Numbered from the stretch's first letter, positions 43,697 through 55,373 are shown. The stretch is DNA of 64,000 nucleotides from VRUE01 sp963705635 (GCA_963705635.1 CAVPKH010000004.1:372001-436000), one strand, 5' to 3'. Made by a program: numbers and translations. Notes: generated by a model from the sequence alone, not told the origin.

Positions 43697-45871
43697 ATGA
43701 CCGTGCCCGCGCCCCAACCTCGATCCGCGCGGTCCGGGGGGAATCGCTCCAGAGCACTCCGACGCGCCGCCGCCGCGATCACCGGCCGCCGCGGCCGCTG
43801 GGTCGTGATCGGGCTCTGGATCCCGCTCCTGATCGCCGGCCTGATCGCGCGCTCTCAGATCGACCAGGTCACCTCGGCCGGGCAGAGCAGCTACCTGCCG
43901 ACCGACGCCGAATCGACCCGCGTCGTCAACTCGCTGCAGCGCAACTTCAAAGGCGGCGACGACGTCCCGGTCATCGTCGTCTTCGAACGCCCCGGCGGCC
44001 TGACCAAGGCGGACCTGGACGCGATCGGGCGAATCGGCAACGGCCTCGGACGCCTGCGGATCACCGGCGCCACCCCCGTGATCGACCCCTTCTCCGCCCG
44101 AGCCGGCGGCGCCCTCGGCGCGGTCGCCAAGGTCGCCCGCGGGATCGGGCCGATCTCTCGCGACGGGGAAGCGGCGCTGCTCGTCCTCGCGATCGACGCC
44201 GACGACCGCGGCGCCATCGTCAAGGGGGTCGCGACGATGCGCGAATACCTCAGCCACCACCATCGCCCTGGCCTGCGCACTTTCGTGACCGGCCCGGGCG
44301 GGATCGCCGCCGACCTCGAGCGGGTCGCCGACGAAGCCGGGCAGACGCTGCTGATCGCGACGCTGGGGCTGGTCCTGCTCCTGCTCCTGCTCGTCTACCG
44401 AGCTCCGGTCCTCGCCCTGCTCCCCCTGCTCGTCATCGGCGCCGCCTACCTGATCGCGGTCGGGCTCGCCTACGCGCTGATCGAGGCCGGCTGGATCGCG
44501 GTCAACGTCGAGGGAACCCTGCTGCTCCTGGTGCTGATCTTCGGCGCCGGGACCGACTACGCGCTGCTGCTCGTGCACCGCTATCGCGAGCGGCTCGGCA
44601 AGGGCGAGGGCGCGGCGCTCGCCACCGCCCTCGCCGAGAGCGCTCCGGCGATCGCCGCCTCGGCCGGCACCGTGATGGCGGCGATGCTGGTGCTGCTCGT
44701 CGCCGACCTGGAGTCGACCCGCTGGCTCGGGCCGGTGCTGAGCCTCGGCATCGGGGTGATGCTGGTCGCTTCCCTGACGCTGCTGCCGGCGATCCTCTCG
44801 CTGCTCGGCGAGCGCGCCTTCTGGCCGGCGCGCGGGGCTGGTCCCCGCGCGCCGAGCCGCGCCTGGGAACGGGTCGCCGAGCAGGTTCGCCGGCGGTCGC
44901 GGCTGATCGTCGTCGCGGTCTGCGGCGGGCTCCTCGTCCTCGGGCTCGGCAACCTCGTCCAGCACGGCACGATCGGCTTCGGCCAGGGCGAAACCAGGGC
45001 GACCGAATCCGCCCGCGGCACCGCGGCGCTGAACGCGCACTTCCCGCCCGGCCTGGGCTCGCCCCTGACGGCGCTGGTCGAGGTCGAGAAGGTCGAATCG
45101 GCGCTGGAGGGATTGAAGGCGCTGCCGGTGGTGCAGCTCGCCCTGCCGGGCCCGCCGTCAACCGCTTCCGATCAAGCCGTCGTCGTCGTGGTGCTACACG
45201 GGAACCCCTACTCGGGCGAAGCCGCCGAAGACGTCGAGCAGGTTCGCGACCGGCTCCAGGAAATCGACCCCGGCGCCCTGGTCGGCGGCATCCCGGCGGA
45301 GAACCTCGCGGTCGAGAAGACCAACGCCCGCGACACCAAGCTGATCGTCCCCGGCGTGCTGATCGTCGTCGGCTTGATCCTCATCCTCGTCCTGCGCGCG
45401 CTGGTCGCCCCCGCCTACCTGATCCTCACCGTCGTCGCCTCCTTCGCCGCCACCCTCGGCCTCGTCAGCTTCGGCTTCACCGAGCTGCTGGGATCGGAAG
45501 GGATCGCCTTCAACCTCGTCCTGCTGGCCTTCATCTTCCTCGTCGCCCTGGGCGTGGACTACAACATCTTCCTGATGGCCCGGGCGCGCGAGGAGGCGCG
45601 CAGCCACGGCACCCGCGAGGGCGCCCTGATCGCCCTGGTCAACACCGGCGGCGTGGTCACCGGCGCCGGCCTGATCGTCGCCGGCACCTTCGCCACCCTG
45701 ACCCTGTTGCCGCTCGAGGAGCTGGTGCAGATCGGGGCTACGGTGGCGATCGGCGTGCTGCTCGACACCTTCGTTGTGCGGGCGCTGCTGATCCCGGCGA
45801 TCACGCATCTGCTTGGCGACCGGGCCTGGTGGCCAGGAAAAGTACGAAAAAAGTACGAGTCGACCGGGTAA
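43697..45871 (+). CDS. MMPL-family RND transporter
   Basis: 724 residues. Twelve membrane helices in two halves, each with a large extracytoplasmic loop. The signature FGAGTDYALLLVHRYRERL lies in the first half (helix 4, proton-relay Asp) and the equivalent LVALGVDYNIFLMARAREEA in the second. It exports lipids or hydrophobic compounds by proton motive force. It lies 18 bases after DUF998, so is possibly in the same operon. No lipid-synthesis gene is adjacent to define cargo. Confidence 0.93.
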   Translation: MTVPAPQPRSARSGGNRSRALRRAAAAITGRRGRWVVIGLWIPLLIAGLIARSQIDQVTSAGQSSYLPTDAESTRVVNSLQRNFKGGDDVPVIVVFERPGGLTKADLDAIGRIGNGLGRLRITGATPVIDPFSARAGGALGAVAKVARGIGPISRDGEAALLVLAIDADDRGAIVKGVATMREYLSHHHRPGLRTFVTGPGGIAADLERVADEAGQTLLIATLGLVLLLLLLVYRAPVLALLPLLVIGAAYLIAVGLAYALIEAGWIAVNVEGTLLLLVLIFGAGTDYALLLVHRYRERLGKGEGAALATALAESAPAIAASAGTVMAAMLVLLVADLESTRWLGPVLSLGIGVMLVASLTLLPAILSLLGERAFWPARGAGPRAPSRAWERVAEQVRRRSRLIVVAVCGGLLVLGLGNLVQHGTIGFGQGETRATESARGTAALNAHFPPGLGSPLTALVEVEKVESALEGLKALPVVQLALPGPPSTASDQAVVVVVLHGNPYSGEAAEDVEQVRDRLQEIDPGALVGGIPAENLAVEKTNARDTKLIVPGVLIVVGLILILVLRALVAPAYLILTVVASFAATLGLVSFGFTELLGSEGIAFNLVLLAFIFLVALGVDYNIFLMARAREEARSHGTREGALIALVNTGGVVTGAGLIVAGTFATLTLLPLEELVQIGATVAIGVLLDTFVVRALLIPAITHLLGDRAWWPGKVRKKYESTG

Positions 45872-45920
45872 AGCATCAAGGTTTCGCGTTGACGACCGAA
45901 TAAGTGGGTAGGCGAAACCC

Positions 45921-46157
45921 ATGTTTCAATGCAATCAATGTCATACAGAGTACGGCGGGATCCGCGGGATCACCGCCGACCGCTGCCCGCGCTGCGCGGC
46001 CCAGGACAACACCGCCCCTCAGGGGCATGGAGGCGCGGCGATGGCTGCCTCCTCGGTCGCCTGGCGCCTGCCGCAGCTGGCCGCATCGAGCTGGTCCGGC
46101 ACGACCTCGCCCCTCGTCGGCCCGATAGCCCAGCTCGACCGGGCTTTTCGCTTCTAA
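45921..46157 (+). CDS. Small zinc-ribbon protein
   Basis: 78 residues. MFQCNQCHTEYGG and DRCPRCAAQD form a two-knuckle zinc ribbon like that at 37563-37778. The C-terminal half is Ser/Ala-rich with no domain. Function unknown. The start is supported by similarity to the paralogue rather than by a Shine-Dalgarno. Confidence 0.6.
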   Translation: MFQCNQCHTEYGGIRGITADRCPRCAAQDNTAPQGHGGAAMAASSVAWRLPQLAASSWSGTTSPLVGPIAQLDRAFRF

Positions 46158-46234
46158 GGCCAATCCAAGGGCATCGCGCTGGCCCGGCGGTGGATCATCG
46201 CCTTCCTCGCTCCGGCTTTGGGTAAGGTCGGCCG

Positions 46235-46654
46235 GTGAGCGATGAGCGCCCCGAGCTGACGCCGATCGGCTGGGTCGAGTCACCGCTGCAGGACCCCCTG
46301 ACGGCGCCGAAGCAGGGCGACGAGGGCGCGCCGGACGCCTGGCTCGTCATCGCCAGCGACCTGCGCGCCGGACTCGACGGGATCGAGGCCGGCGACGACG
46401 TCATCGTCCTCACCTGGCTCGACCGCGCCCGGCGCGACCTGCTCAGGGTCCACCCGCGTGGCGACCTCTCGCGGCAGCCTCAGGGCGTCTTCAGCACCCG
46501 CTCGCCCGACCGGCCAAACCCGATCGGCCTGCACCGGGTGGAGGTGGCGGAGATCGCCGGCAACCGCCTCCGGGTTCGCCAGCTCGAGGCGCTCGACGGC
46601 ACGCCGATCCTCGACCTCAAGCCGGCGCTGAGCGCCAACGTCAACGAGCGCTGA
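46235..46654 (+). CDS. trmO: TrmO-family tRNA N6-methyltransferase (TsaA-like)
   Basis: 139 residues from GTG 46235. TPIGWVESPLQDPLTAPKQG, the HPRGDLSRQPQGVFSTRSPD segment and RPNPIGLHRVEV are the family signature. TrmO methylates N6-threonylcarbamoyladenosine at position 37 of ANN-decoding tRNAs with S-adenosylmethionine. The protein is shorter than E. coli TrmO, lacking its C-terminal domain, as in many actinobacteria. Confidence 0.88.
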   Translation: MSDERPELTPIGWVESPLQDPLTAPKQGDEGAPDAWLVIASDLRAGLDGIEAGDDVIVLTWLDRARRDLLRVHPRGDLSRQPQGVFSTRSPDRPNPIGLHRVEVAEIAGNRLRVRQLEALDGTPILDLKPALSANVNER

Positions 46655-46680
46655 GATCGAGCGCCCCGGCGGGTACGACG

Positions 46681-47030
46681 GTGACGACGAGCGGGCGAAT
46701 ACGAGCCGTGAGCTTCGACGGCGACGGGACCCTCTGGGACTTCGAGACCGCGATGCGAACCGCCCTGGGGCGTCGGCGGAAGCCCTGGCCGCGGCCGGGC
46801 TGCGTCGCGACGAGGGCCGATCGACGTCGACTGGCTGGCGGCCGTCCGCGAGGAGGTCGCGGCCAGGCCCGAGCATCGCGGTGACAGCATGGAGTCGATC
46901 CGCCTCGCCGCCTTCCGCGAGGCCGTCAGCCGCTGCGGCGTCGAAGCCGAGGCCCTGGCGCAGAGCGCGCACGACCAATGCATGCGCGACCGCTTCGCGG
47001 TCGAGCGCCTGAGGACGCGGGGAAACCGCC
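46681..47030 (+). pseudogene. HAD-family hydrolase remnant
   Basis: The start VSFDGDGTLWDFETAMRTAL carries the HAD motif I (normally DxDGT; here the first Asp is in FDGDGT). The frame then changes at least twice (near 46770 and 46815), with recognisable SAEALAAAGLRRDEG and later AFREAVSRCGVEAEAL. It stops abruptly against the convergent gene at 47032, lacking motifs II-IV. Decayed rather than merely misread. Confidence 0.7.
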
Positions 47031-47031
47031 G

Positions 47032-47349
47032 TCAACCGCCGTCGAAGGCGGCAGCGAGGCCATCCGCCACCTCCCACGCCGCACCCGGCGCCATGATCGA
47101 CAGGATCAGCTCACCGCCCCTTTCGCTCAGCGAGAGATCGAGGAACGAGCAGCACTCGCTCTCCGCGACGACGATCGCCTCGAGCCGGCGGCGCACAGCT
47201 GCGCCCGAGCGGAAGCGCAGCGAATGGCGGCCGCGATCGCCACTGCGACCGATCAGGCCCTGAGATCCAACCTCGGCTATCGCGGCCAGGCGTCGCCCCA
47301 GATCGCTGGCGCCCAGCGAGCAGGCGAACGGCGCGTCCTCGTTGCTCAT
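47032..47349 (-). CDS. Small protein with a Cys-Cys motif, divergent from MerR
   Basis: 105 residues. Core AIVVAESECCSFLDLSLSE has adjacent Cys residues in a helix; the rest is mixed alpha/beta without a recognised domain. It starts 73 bases from a divergent MerR gene and is probably the regulated target. A metal- or thiol-binding role is a guess from context and the Cys pair. Confidence 0.65.
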   Translation of the reverse strand: MSNEDAPFACSLGASDLGRRLAAIAEVGSQGLIGRSGDRGRHSLRFRSGAAVRRRLEAIVVAESECCSFLDLSLSERGGELILSIMAPGAAWEVADGLAAAFDGG

Positions 47350-47383
47350 CTCACTCCTTTGCTCGAAGCTTGCCGAGCTAGTG

Positions 47384-47410
47384 TTGAGCCTGAACCCGAG
47401 TTCAGGTCAA
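47384..47410. promoter_or_regulatory. MerR-type operator between divergent genes
   Basis: CCTGAAC-ccga-GTTCAGG is a perfect 7-bp dyad (47389-47406) flanked by TTGAG and TCAA. This long near-palindrome in a divergent promoter is the classic binding-site form for MerR dimers, 12 bases before the merR start. Confidence 0.65.
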
Positions 47411-47421
47411 GGGAAGGCGCG

Positions 47422-47808
47422 ATGGCAGAAGCAACGCTCAGCATCGGAGAGGTCGCCGAAAAGGCCGGGGTGACCGTCTCGGCGATCCGCTTCTACGAAC
47501 GCAACGGGCTTCTGCCGCGGGCCGAGCGCGTCGCCGGTCAGCGCCGGTTCACCGCGGCGACCGTGCGGCGACTCGGGATCGTCGGCGTGGCCAAGCAAGC
47601 CGGATTCTCACTCGCTGAGATCGGCGCCCTGCTGAGCTCGGTCGACCGCGGCGCCCCTGCGCACGAGCGGCTGCGGGCGCTTGCGACGCGCAAGCTTCCC
47701 GAGGTCGAGGCCGCGATCGAGCGCGCCGAGACGACGCGCGAATGGCTGGTCGCCGCAAGTCGATGTGGCTGCAGGACGCTCGAGGACTGCGCCCTCTTCA
47801 CCCCGTAG
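47422..47808 (+). CDS. MerR-family transcriptional regulator
   Basis: 128 residues from ATG 47422. Helix-turn-helix SIGEVAEKAGVTVSAIRFYE then RNGLLPRAERVAGQRRF are the MerR core. The dimerisation helix ends in SRCGCRTLEDCALF, a Cys-rich loop like the metal or [2Fe-2S] loop of SoxR/MerR proteins but with three Cys. It probably controls the divergent Cys-Cys protein through the operator at 47384-47410. Confidence 0.92.
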   Translation: MAEATLSIGEVAEKAGVTVSAIRFYERNGLLPRAERVAGQRRFTAATVRRLGIVGVAKQAGFSLAEIGALLSSVDRGAPAHERLRALATRKLPEVEAAIERAETTREWLVAASRCGCRTLEDCALFTP

Positions 47809-47945
47809 GGGCACCGCGTCCTCGGGCGCAAGCTCATAGCGAGTCGAGCTTTCCTCCGCGGGCCAGCGCAAGCGTCGCCACCGCTTGGCCCGTTTTCGGC
47901 TTCGCTATCCTGTTCTAAGACTAACTACAGAAATTGGACTTAGAC

Positions 47946-50226
<2,281 letters not shown>

Positions 50227-50246
<20 letters not shown>

Positions 50247-50556
50247 CTGCTCACCGGTCCCGACCGAGCTGCGGGCGGCGGCCGGCCTGCTCGAGCGCCG
50301 CTGGACGATGGCGACGATCTACGCCTGCTCCAGCGGCGCCGCGCGCTTCAACGAGTTCCGCCAGTCGCTGCCGGGGGTATCCCCCACCACCCTCTCGGAG
50401 CGCCTCGAGCAGCTCGAGGCGGCAGGGATAGTCGAGCGGCAGCTGATCCCCGGTCGCCCGCCCCACACCGAGTACACACTGACTGGCCGCGGCAGGCGCC
50501 TTGCCCTGGCCGTCGCCGGTCTGCTCGAAGACCGGACCGGGGACGCCCTCGAGTAA
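50227..50556 (+). CDS. HxlR-family winged-helix regulator
   Basis: 109 residues. CRSCSPVPTELRAAAGLLER then a helix-turn-helix with RRWTMATIYACSSGAARFNE and the signature GVSPTTLSERLEQLEAAGIV, wing RPPHTEYTLTGRG. The N-terminal Cys residues may sense thiol stress. It overlaps the end of lon, so translation may be coupled. Confidence 0.88.
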
Positions 50557-51371
50557 GACCGGGTTGCTCAGTCCGAACGCGGTGCCAATCACGAGCGCCC
50601 AGAGCACGACCCGCTGCGCCAGGCCGAAGTTCAAATGGCGGACCCTTGCCTCGACCTCCCGCCGTTCCGCCCGTTCGCGCCGAGCCGCCTCGCGCTGGCG
50701 GAAGAGCTCGATCTGAGCCGGCGTGCGAAGCCCGCTTGGTCCGTTACGCCTATGCGAGGGCGGTAAACGCCACAAATTCGCCTCCACGCGCACACGCTCT
50801 TCCCCCTGCCCGGATCGAGCGACATGCGTCTTGAAGACGAAACCGCGACCTGTTCCTACCGCTATTCGGCACGCCCGTGACAGGCCAGGGCAAGTGCCTG
50901 CGCGCCATGCTCCATTCCTATTGCTCGATGGATAGCCATGCACTGCTGGCGCGCTATCACCCGTCAAGGGCTACCGCCAAGCATAGCGACGATCTGCCCA
51001 GCGATTGCGCCGCAGACAACACGATGCAGTCAACACGCTAACATCGGTGTGTCTCCGACAAAACATTTCCTCCCTAGTGCCTGTGGATAAAACGGGGACC
51101 CGATCTCAGACTGAGCTACATGCTCCCCAACGCCCTCAGTGGCCCGATCTGCGAATGCGCGACCGCAATCGCGCTGCTGCCCTTTGCGCTCAAGCGCCTC
51201 TGGGCCATCGACCTGGAACTGCGCGCCCACCGCGAGAGGCAGCGGGCGCGCTTCCACGAGGCACGCAGGAGCGCCCGCGAAGCCCTGCCGAAGAGCCCTA
51301 GGATCGGTGGTCGAGCCGACGTTCCGACCCTTGGCCCCAGCAAGGGGCAGCCACGACAATGGAGGCAGACG
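50557..51371. other. 815 bases with no confident gene
   Basis: Several frames are open but none has a clear start or domain. On the minus strand near 50570-50740 a stretch reads like a charged helix plus one membrane segment (QRVVLWALVIGTAFGLSN). On the plus strand 51120-51371 is open in the frame of the VOC gene and contains a hydrophobic run (CATAIALLPFALKRLWAI). Both could be remnants. Confidence 0.4.
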
Positions 51372-51743
51372 ATGGATATGAAGCTCGAGCTAATCGCCGT
51401 CCCCGTCTCGGACGTGGATCGCGCCAAGGCCTTCTACACCGAGAAGGCCGGCTTCAACGCCGACCACGACCACAGGGTCAGCGATGAGATCCGCTTCGTG
51501 CAGCTGACGCCACCGGGGTCGGCCTGCTCGATCGCGATCGGCAAGGGCGTCACCAAAGCCCAGCCGGGCTCCGTGGAGGGCCTGCAGCTGGTCGTCGAGG
51601 ACGCCGACGCCGCCCGCGCCGAGCTGCTCGAACGAGGGGTCGAGGTCGGCGAGGTCCAGGAGTTCCCCTGGGGCCGCTTCGTCTTCTTCAGCGATCCCGA
51701 CGGCAACGGCTGGGCAGTGCAGCAGGCCAACGCCCAGGGCTAG
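51372..51743 (+). CDS. VOC-family (glyoxalase-like) protein
   Basis: 123 residues from ATG 51372 (GGAGG upstream). Two beta-alpha-beta-beta-beta units: KLELIAVPVSDVDRAKAFYT at the start and FVFFSDPDGNGWAVQQ at the end. Metal ligands are not all clear; His in NADHDHRV and Glu may serve. Such proteins act in lyase, dioxygenase or resistance roles. It is followed 4 bases later by a hydrolase gene and is probably cotranscribed. Confidence 0.88.
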   Translation: MDMKLELIAVPVSDVDRAKAFYTEKAGFNADHDHRVSDEIRFVQLTPPGSACSIAIGKGVTKAQPGSVEGLQLVVEDADAARAELLERGVEVGEVQEFPWGRFVFFSDPDGNGWAVQQANAQG

Positions 51744-51747
51744 ATCG

Positions 51748-52593
51748 ATGGCAACCGAAACCGGCTGGGCGGAGGTTTCGGCGGGGCGAATCGGCTACGA
51801 GGACAGCGGCGGCGAGGGACCGGTCGTGGTCCTGGTCCCCGGGCTGGCGATGGACGGGCGCCAGTGGCAGGGCGTCGTCGAGGACCTGCGCCGCGACTAC
51901 CGCTGCCTGCTGCCGACCCTGCCGATGGGCGCCCACCGCGAGCCGATGCGACCGGACGCCGACCTCTCGCTGCGCGGCATGGTGAGGATCCTCGCCGAGT
52001 TCCTCGAGTGCCTCGACCTGCGCGACGTCACCCTCTGCTTCAACGACTGGTGCGGCGGCCCGGTGATGATCGCCGACGGTCGCGTCGACCGGGTCGGCAA
52101 GCTCGTCTTCGTCTCCTGCGAGGCCTTCGACAACTACCCGCCGGGCCTGGCTGGGCACGCCGCCTGGCTCGCGGCGAAGATCCCCGGCGGCGTGCCCTTG
52201 ATGCGGGCGACGCTGCTGCGCCCGAGGCTGCGCCAGCTGCCGTTCGTCTTCGGCCAGATGGCAAAGCAGCCGATCCCCGACGAGCTGATCAGGGGCTGGA
52301 TGGCGCCGCTGCGACGGCGCGAGATCCGCCGTGACTTCCGCAAGTACGCCGGCTCTGCGATGGCGGGCAAGCGCGACCTGCTCGCCGCCACCCCAGCGTT
52401 GGCGTCGTTTGAGGGGCCGGTGCTGGTGGCCTGGGACAGCGAGGGCAAGATGATGCCCAACGAGCACGGGCGCAGGCTGGCCGAGGCATTCCCCAACGGC
52501 CGCCTGGTGGAGATTCCCGACGCCTACACCCTCGTGCCCCTGGACCAGCCGGCGTTGCTGAGCTCGCACATGCGCGAGTTCCTCGCCGGCTGA
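51748..52593 (+). CDS. Alpha/beta hydrolase with an Asp nucleophile position
   Basis: 281 residues. VLVPGLAMDGRQWQG is the oxyanion motif. The nucleophile elbow reads CFNDWCGGP, so Asp replaces the usual Ser, as in haloalkane dehalogenases. The expected C-terminal His motif (GHxxQxDxP) reads DAYTLVPLDQP, with Tyr-Thr in place of Gly-His, so the catalytic base is not where expected. It may be a divergent dehalogenase-like or non-catalytic member. Confidence 0.75.
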   Translation: MATETGWAEVSAGRIGYEDSGGEGPVVVLVPGLAMDGRQWQGVVEDLRRDYRCLLPTLPMGAHREPMRPDADLSLRGMVRILAEFLECLDLRDVTLCFNDWCGGPVMIADGRVDRVGKLVFVSCEAFDNYPPGLAGHAAWLAAKIPGGVPLMRATLLRPRLRQLPFVFGQMAKQPIPDELIRGWMAPLRRREIRRDFRKYAGSAMAGKRDLLAATPALASFEGPVLVAWDSEGKMMPNEHGRRLAEAFPNGRLVEIPDAYTLVPLDQPALLSSHMREFLAG

Positions 52594-52671
52594 CGCGCCC
52601 TTTGGGGCCGCGGCGCGCGAGAACTAGAGTGAAGGGCGTGGCGATGGCGACGATCACCCAGCGCGGAGCCG

Positions 52672-54187
52672 GTGCCAACTCGCTCGGCTGAGGTGAGCTT
52701 TGGCAGCAGCGCCGGCCGCTGGGTCCTGGCCGTCGCGGTCCTCGGCTCTGGGATGGCCTTCCTCGACGGCACCGTGGTCAACGTCGCCCTGCCCGACATC
52801 GGCCGCGACCTCGACGCCTCGACCGCCTCGCTGCAGTGGATCCTCAACGGCTACCTGCTGACCCTCGCCTCGCTGATCCTGCTCGGCGGCTCGCTCGGCG
52901 ACCGCTACGGCGGCGGCTGATCTTCATCCTCGGCGCCGGCCTGTTCACGCTGGCCTCGCTGCTCTGCGCGCTGGCGCCCAGCGTCGAGATGCTGATCGGC
53001 GCCCGGCTCCTGCAGGGGGTCGGCGGCGCCCTGCTGACGCCCGGCAGCCTGGCGATGATCGAGTCCAGCTTCCGCCCCGGCGATCGCGCCCGGGCGATCG
53101 GCGCCTGGTCGGGCCTGGGCGGCGTCGCCACGGCGCTGGGACCGCTGCTCGGCGGCTACCTGGTCGAGGCCGTCTCGTGGCGGGCGATCTTCCTGATCAA
53201 CCTCCCGCTCGGCCTCTTCGTGATCGTGATGGCGAGCCGCCACGTGCCCGAGAGCCGCGACCCGACCGCCAGCGGCCAGCTCGACTTCGGCGGGGCGATC
53301 CTGGCGGCCCTGGGCCTCGCCGGAACCACCTACGCCCTGATCGAGGCGCCCGGCCCGTGGCGCCTCGCCGCTGATCCTGGTCGCCGCCATCGGCGGCGTC
53401 GCCGCGCTGATCGCCTTCGTCTTCGCCGAGCGCCGCAGCTCGAACCCGATGATGCCGCTGGGCATGTTCTCCTCGCGCCAGTTCAGCGCCGCCAACCTGG
53501 TCACCTTCGTCGTCTACGCCGCGCTCGGCGGCGTCTTCTTCCTGCTCGTCGCCTTCCTGCAGATCTCGCTCGGCTACTCGCCGATCGCCGCCGGGGCGGC
53601 GTCGCTGCCGGTGACCGCCCTGATGCTGTTCTTCTCGGCTCGCTCGGGCGCCCTGGCCCAGCGCATCGGCGCCCGCATCCCGCTGACCGTCGGCCCGCTG
53701 GTGATCGCCCTCGGGCTACTGCTGATGACCCGGATCGACCCCGGCGACAGCTACGTCGCCAGCGTGCTGCCGGCGGTGATCGTCTTCGGGCTCGGCCTCA
53801 CCCTGGTCGTGGCGCCGGTGACCGCCACCGTCCTCGCCGCCGCCGACTCACGCCACGCGGGGATCGCCTCCGGCATCAACAACGCGGTCTCGCGGGTCGC
53901 CGGCCTGCTCGCCGTCGCCGTGCTGCCGGTGATCGCCGGCCTGACCGGCGACAGCTTCTACGACCCGGCGAAGATGACCAGCGGCTTCCACATGGCGATG
54001 TTCGCCTGCGCCGGGCTCGCCGCCGCGGGCGGGAATTCTCGCCTGGCTGACGATCAGCTCCGAGGTGCTCGAGGTCGAGCCGCAGGAGAGGATCGCGGAA
54101 CCCGAGTTCTCCTGCGCGATCGTCGGCACGCCGCTACAACCGTCAAACGAGCCCGTGGCGCCGCCTGCGGCGGCCGAGCGGGCTTAG
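52672..54187 (+). pseudogene. MFS drug exporter (DHA2/EmrB-like) with three frame breaks
   Basis: Fourteen-helix type exporter. Recognisable parts: MAFLDGTVVNVALPDIGRDL (helix 1), LQWILNGYLLTLASLILL, ARLLQGVGGALLTPGSLAMI (motif C), and SAANLVTFVVYAALGGVFFL in the second half. The frame changes near 52908-52920, 53361-53375 and 54025-54040. Sequence flows across all three, so sequencing error or very recent decay is likely. The ends overlap the convergent encapsulin gene by 4 bases. Confidence 0.8.
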
Positions 54188-54984
54188 GTCAGGGCGACCG
54201 CTGCCTCGGGGGTGGCGACGCGGAAGCTGAGGCTCTCCTCCAGGTAGAGGTGCACTGCGTCGGCGTCGTGGTGCTCGTAGCCGATCGAGAGGTCCTCGCC
54301 GGACTCGAAGAGGAAGTCGCCGCCGCGCATGCTGAGCACCACGGCGCCCCGCAGGCCGGGTGACCAGACGAGCGGGCCGCCGACGATCTCACGCAGGTGC
54401 TCGAGCAGCGGGTAGCCGCCGTGCTCGCTGGTCTCGAGCACGCGGGTGTAGGCGTCGGGGCCGAGCGCGAGGCCGTAGGGCCCGTCGACCCCGGCGGCGA
54501 GCAGCGCCTCCACCGCCTTGGCGACGTGGAGCGGGTAGCGCTCGCAGTCTTTGCCGAGCTTGATCGCTTTGTGCGGGGAGGCCTCGGCGATGCCGGTGAT
54601 CCCGGCGGCTTTCCAGCCGTGGAAGACGGCGGCGTTCTCGGCGACCGCGATCTGGTGGGCGGCCTGGTCGAGCGACTCGAGGTCGGCATCCTCGGCGCCG
54701 CGATCGGCGTCGGCCAGCTCGGCGCGCGAGACCGCGAACGACGCCCTCAGCTCGACCAGGGCCAGGACCTGGCGCTGGACGCCGGTGACTCCCTTGGCGG
54801 GCGGGTTGGCTATCCCCTTGACGCGTCCGAGGTTGGTCGCCGAGTGCTCCCAGCCGTGCGGCCCGGCGAAGTCGACGAGCTTGCGGGCGGCGAGGGCCGG
54901 AGCAAGTCGCTCGCTGGCCTCGGAGTCGAGCAGCTCCCAGCCGCTGGCGGTGATCGGCGCGTGCTCGCGCAGCAGGTGGCTCAT
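54184..54984 (-). CDS. Encapsulin shell protein (family 1)
   Basis: 266 residues with the HK97 phage-capsid fold. Opens HLLREHAPITASGWELLDSE as in linocin M18/encapsulin, with VKGIANPPAKGVTGVQRQVL, the E-loop/P-domain region, and ends in LSFRVATPEAAVALT. It self-assembles into a protein nanocompartment. The ATG shares a base with the stop of the upstream encapsulated ferritin (TGATG). Confidence 0.95.
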   Translation of the reverse strand: MSHLLREHAPITASGWELLDSEASERLAPALAARKLVDFAGPHGWEHSATNLGRVKGIANPPAKGVTGVQRQVLALVELRASFAVSRAELADADRGAEDADLESLDQAAHQIAVAENAAVFHGWKAAGITGIAEASPHKAIKLGKDCERYPLHVAKAVEALLAAGVDGPYGLALGPDAYTRVLETSEHGGYPLLEHLREIVGGPLVWSPGLRGAVVLSMRGGDFLFESGEDLSIGYEHHDADAVHLYLEESLSFRVATPEAAVALT

Positions 54985-55373
54985 CAGCCGGATCCTCTCA
55001 GGCTGCCGATGCCCAGCGACTCGCCGCCGGAGAGCGGCGCGCCACGCTCGGCCGCGCCCTCGGTCGCCTCCTCCTCGGCCTGCTCGCCATGCTCGACGAT
55101 GTCGCCCTCCTTGAAGAGGACGCCGGCGGCGATCTCGCGCCACAGCGGCGTCCGCCGCAGCAGGAACTCGAGGTCCATGCAGAAGTGCTTGAACTCCTCG
55201 CCCTGGGCGTCGTGCATGATCGCCCGCGCCTCGTCATCGGTCTCGAGCGACATCCGCTGCTCGTACCAGCCAATCGCCTCGGCCTCCTCGGTCAGCGAGG
55301 TGCAAAGGCGGGCAAAGGTCCGAGTCTCCTCGGACAGCTCCTCCGCCGGCTCGTGGTACTGGTCGAACCCCAC
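54984..55373 (-). CDS. Encapsulated ferritin-like cargo protein (EncFtn)
   Basis: 129 residues. The helical pair holds the iron-site signature SLTEEAEAIGWYEQRM and AQGEEFKHFCMDLEFLLRR (Glu, His). After an Ala/Glu linker, the C-terminus SLGIGSLRGSG is a typical encapsulin-targeting peptide. It oxidises Fe(II) inside the shell, storing iron. Located directly before the shell gene. Confidence 0.93.
   Translation of the reverse strand: MGFDQYHEPAEELSEETRTFARLCTSLTEEAEAIGWYEQRMSLETDDEARAIMHDAQGEEFKHFCMDLEFLLRRTPLWREIAAGVLFKEGDIVEHGEQAEEEATEGAAERGAPLSGGESLGIGSLRGSG

Noticed and set aside
42653..45040. 795-codon minus-strand frame
   Set aside because: Antisense to DUF998 and MMPL genes; composition typical of a shadow frame.
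50251..50967. Minus-strand frame with one membrane-like segment
   Set aside because: About 300 bases overlap HxlR antisense, no credible start or Shine-Dalgarno; kept only as a possible remnant in the gap annotation.
54184..54984. Encapsulin read as a phage capsid gene
   Set aside because: It is paired with EncFtn carrying a targeting peptide and no other phage genes are present.
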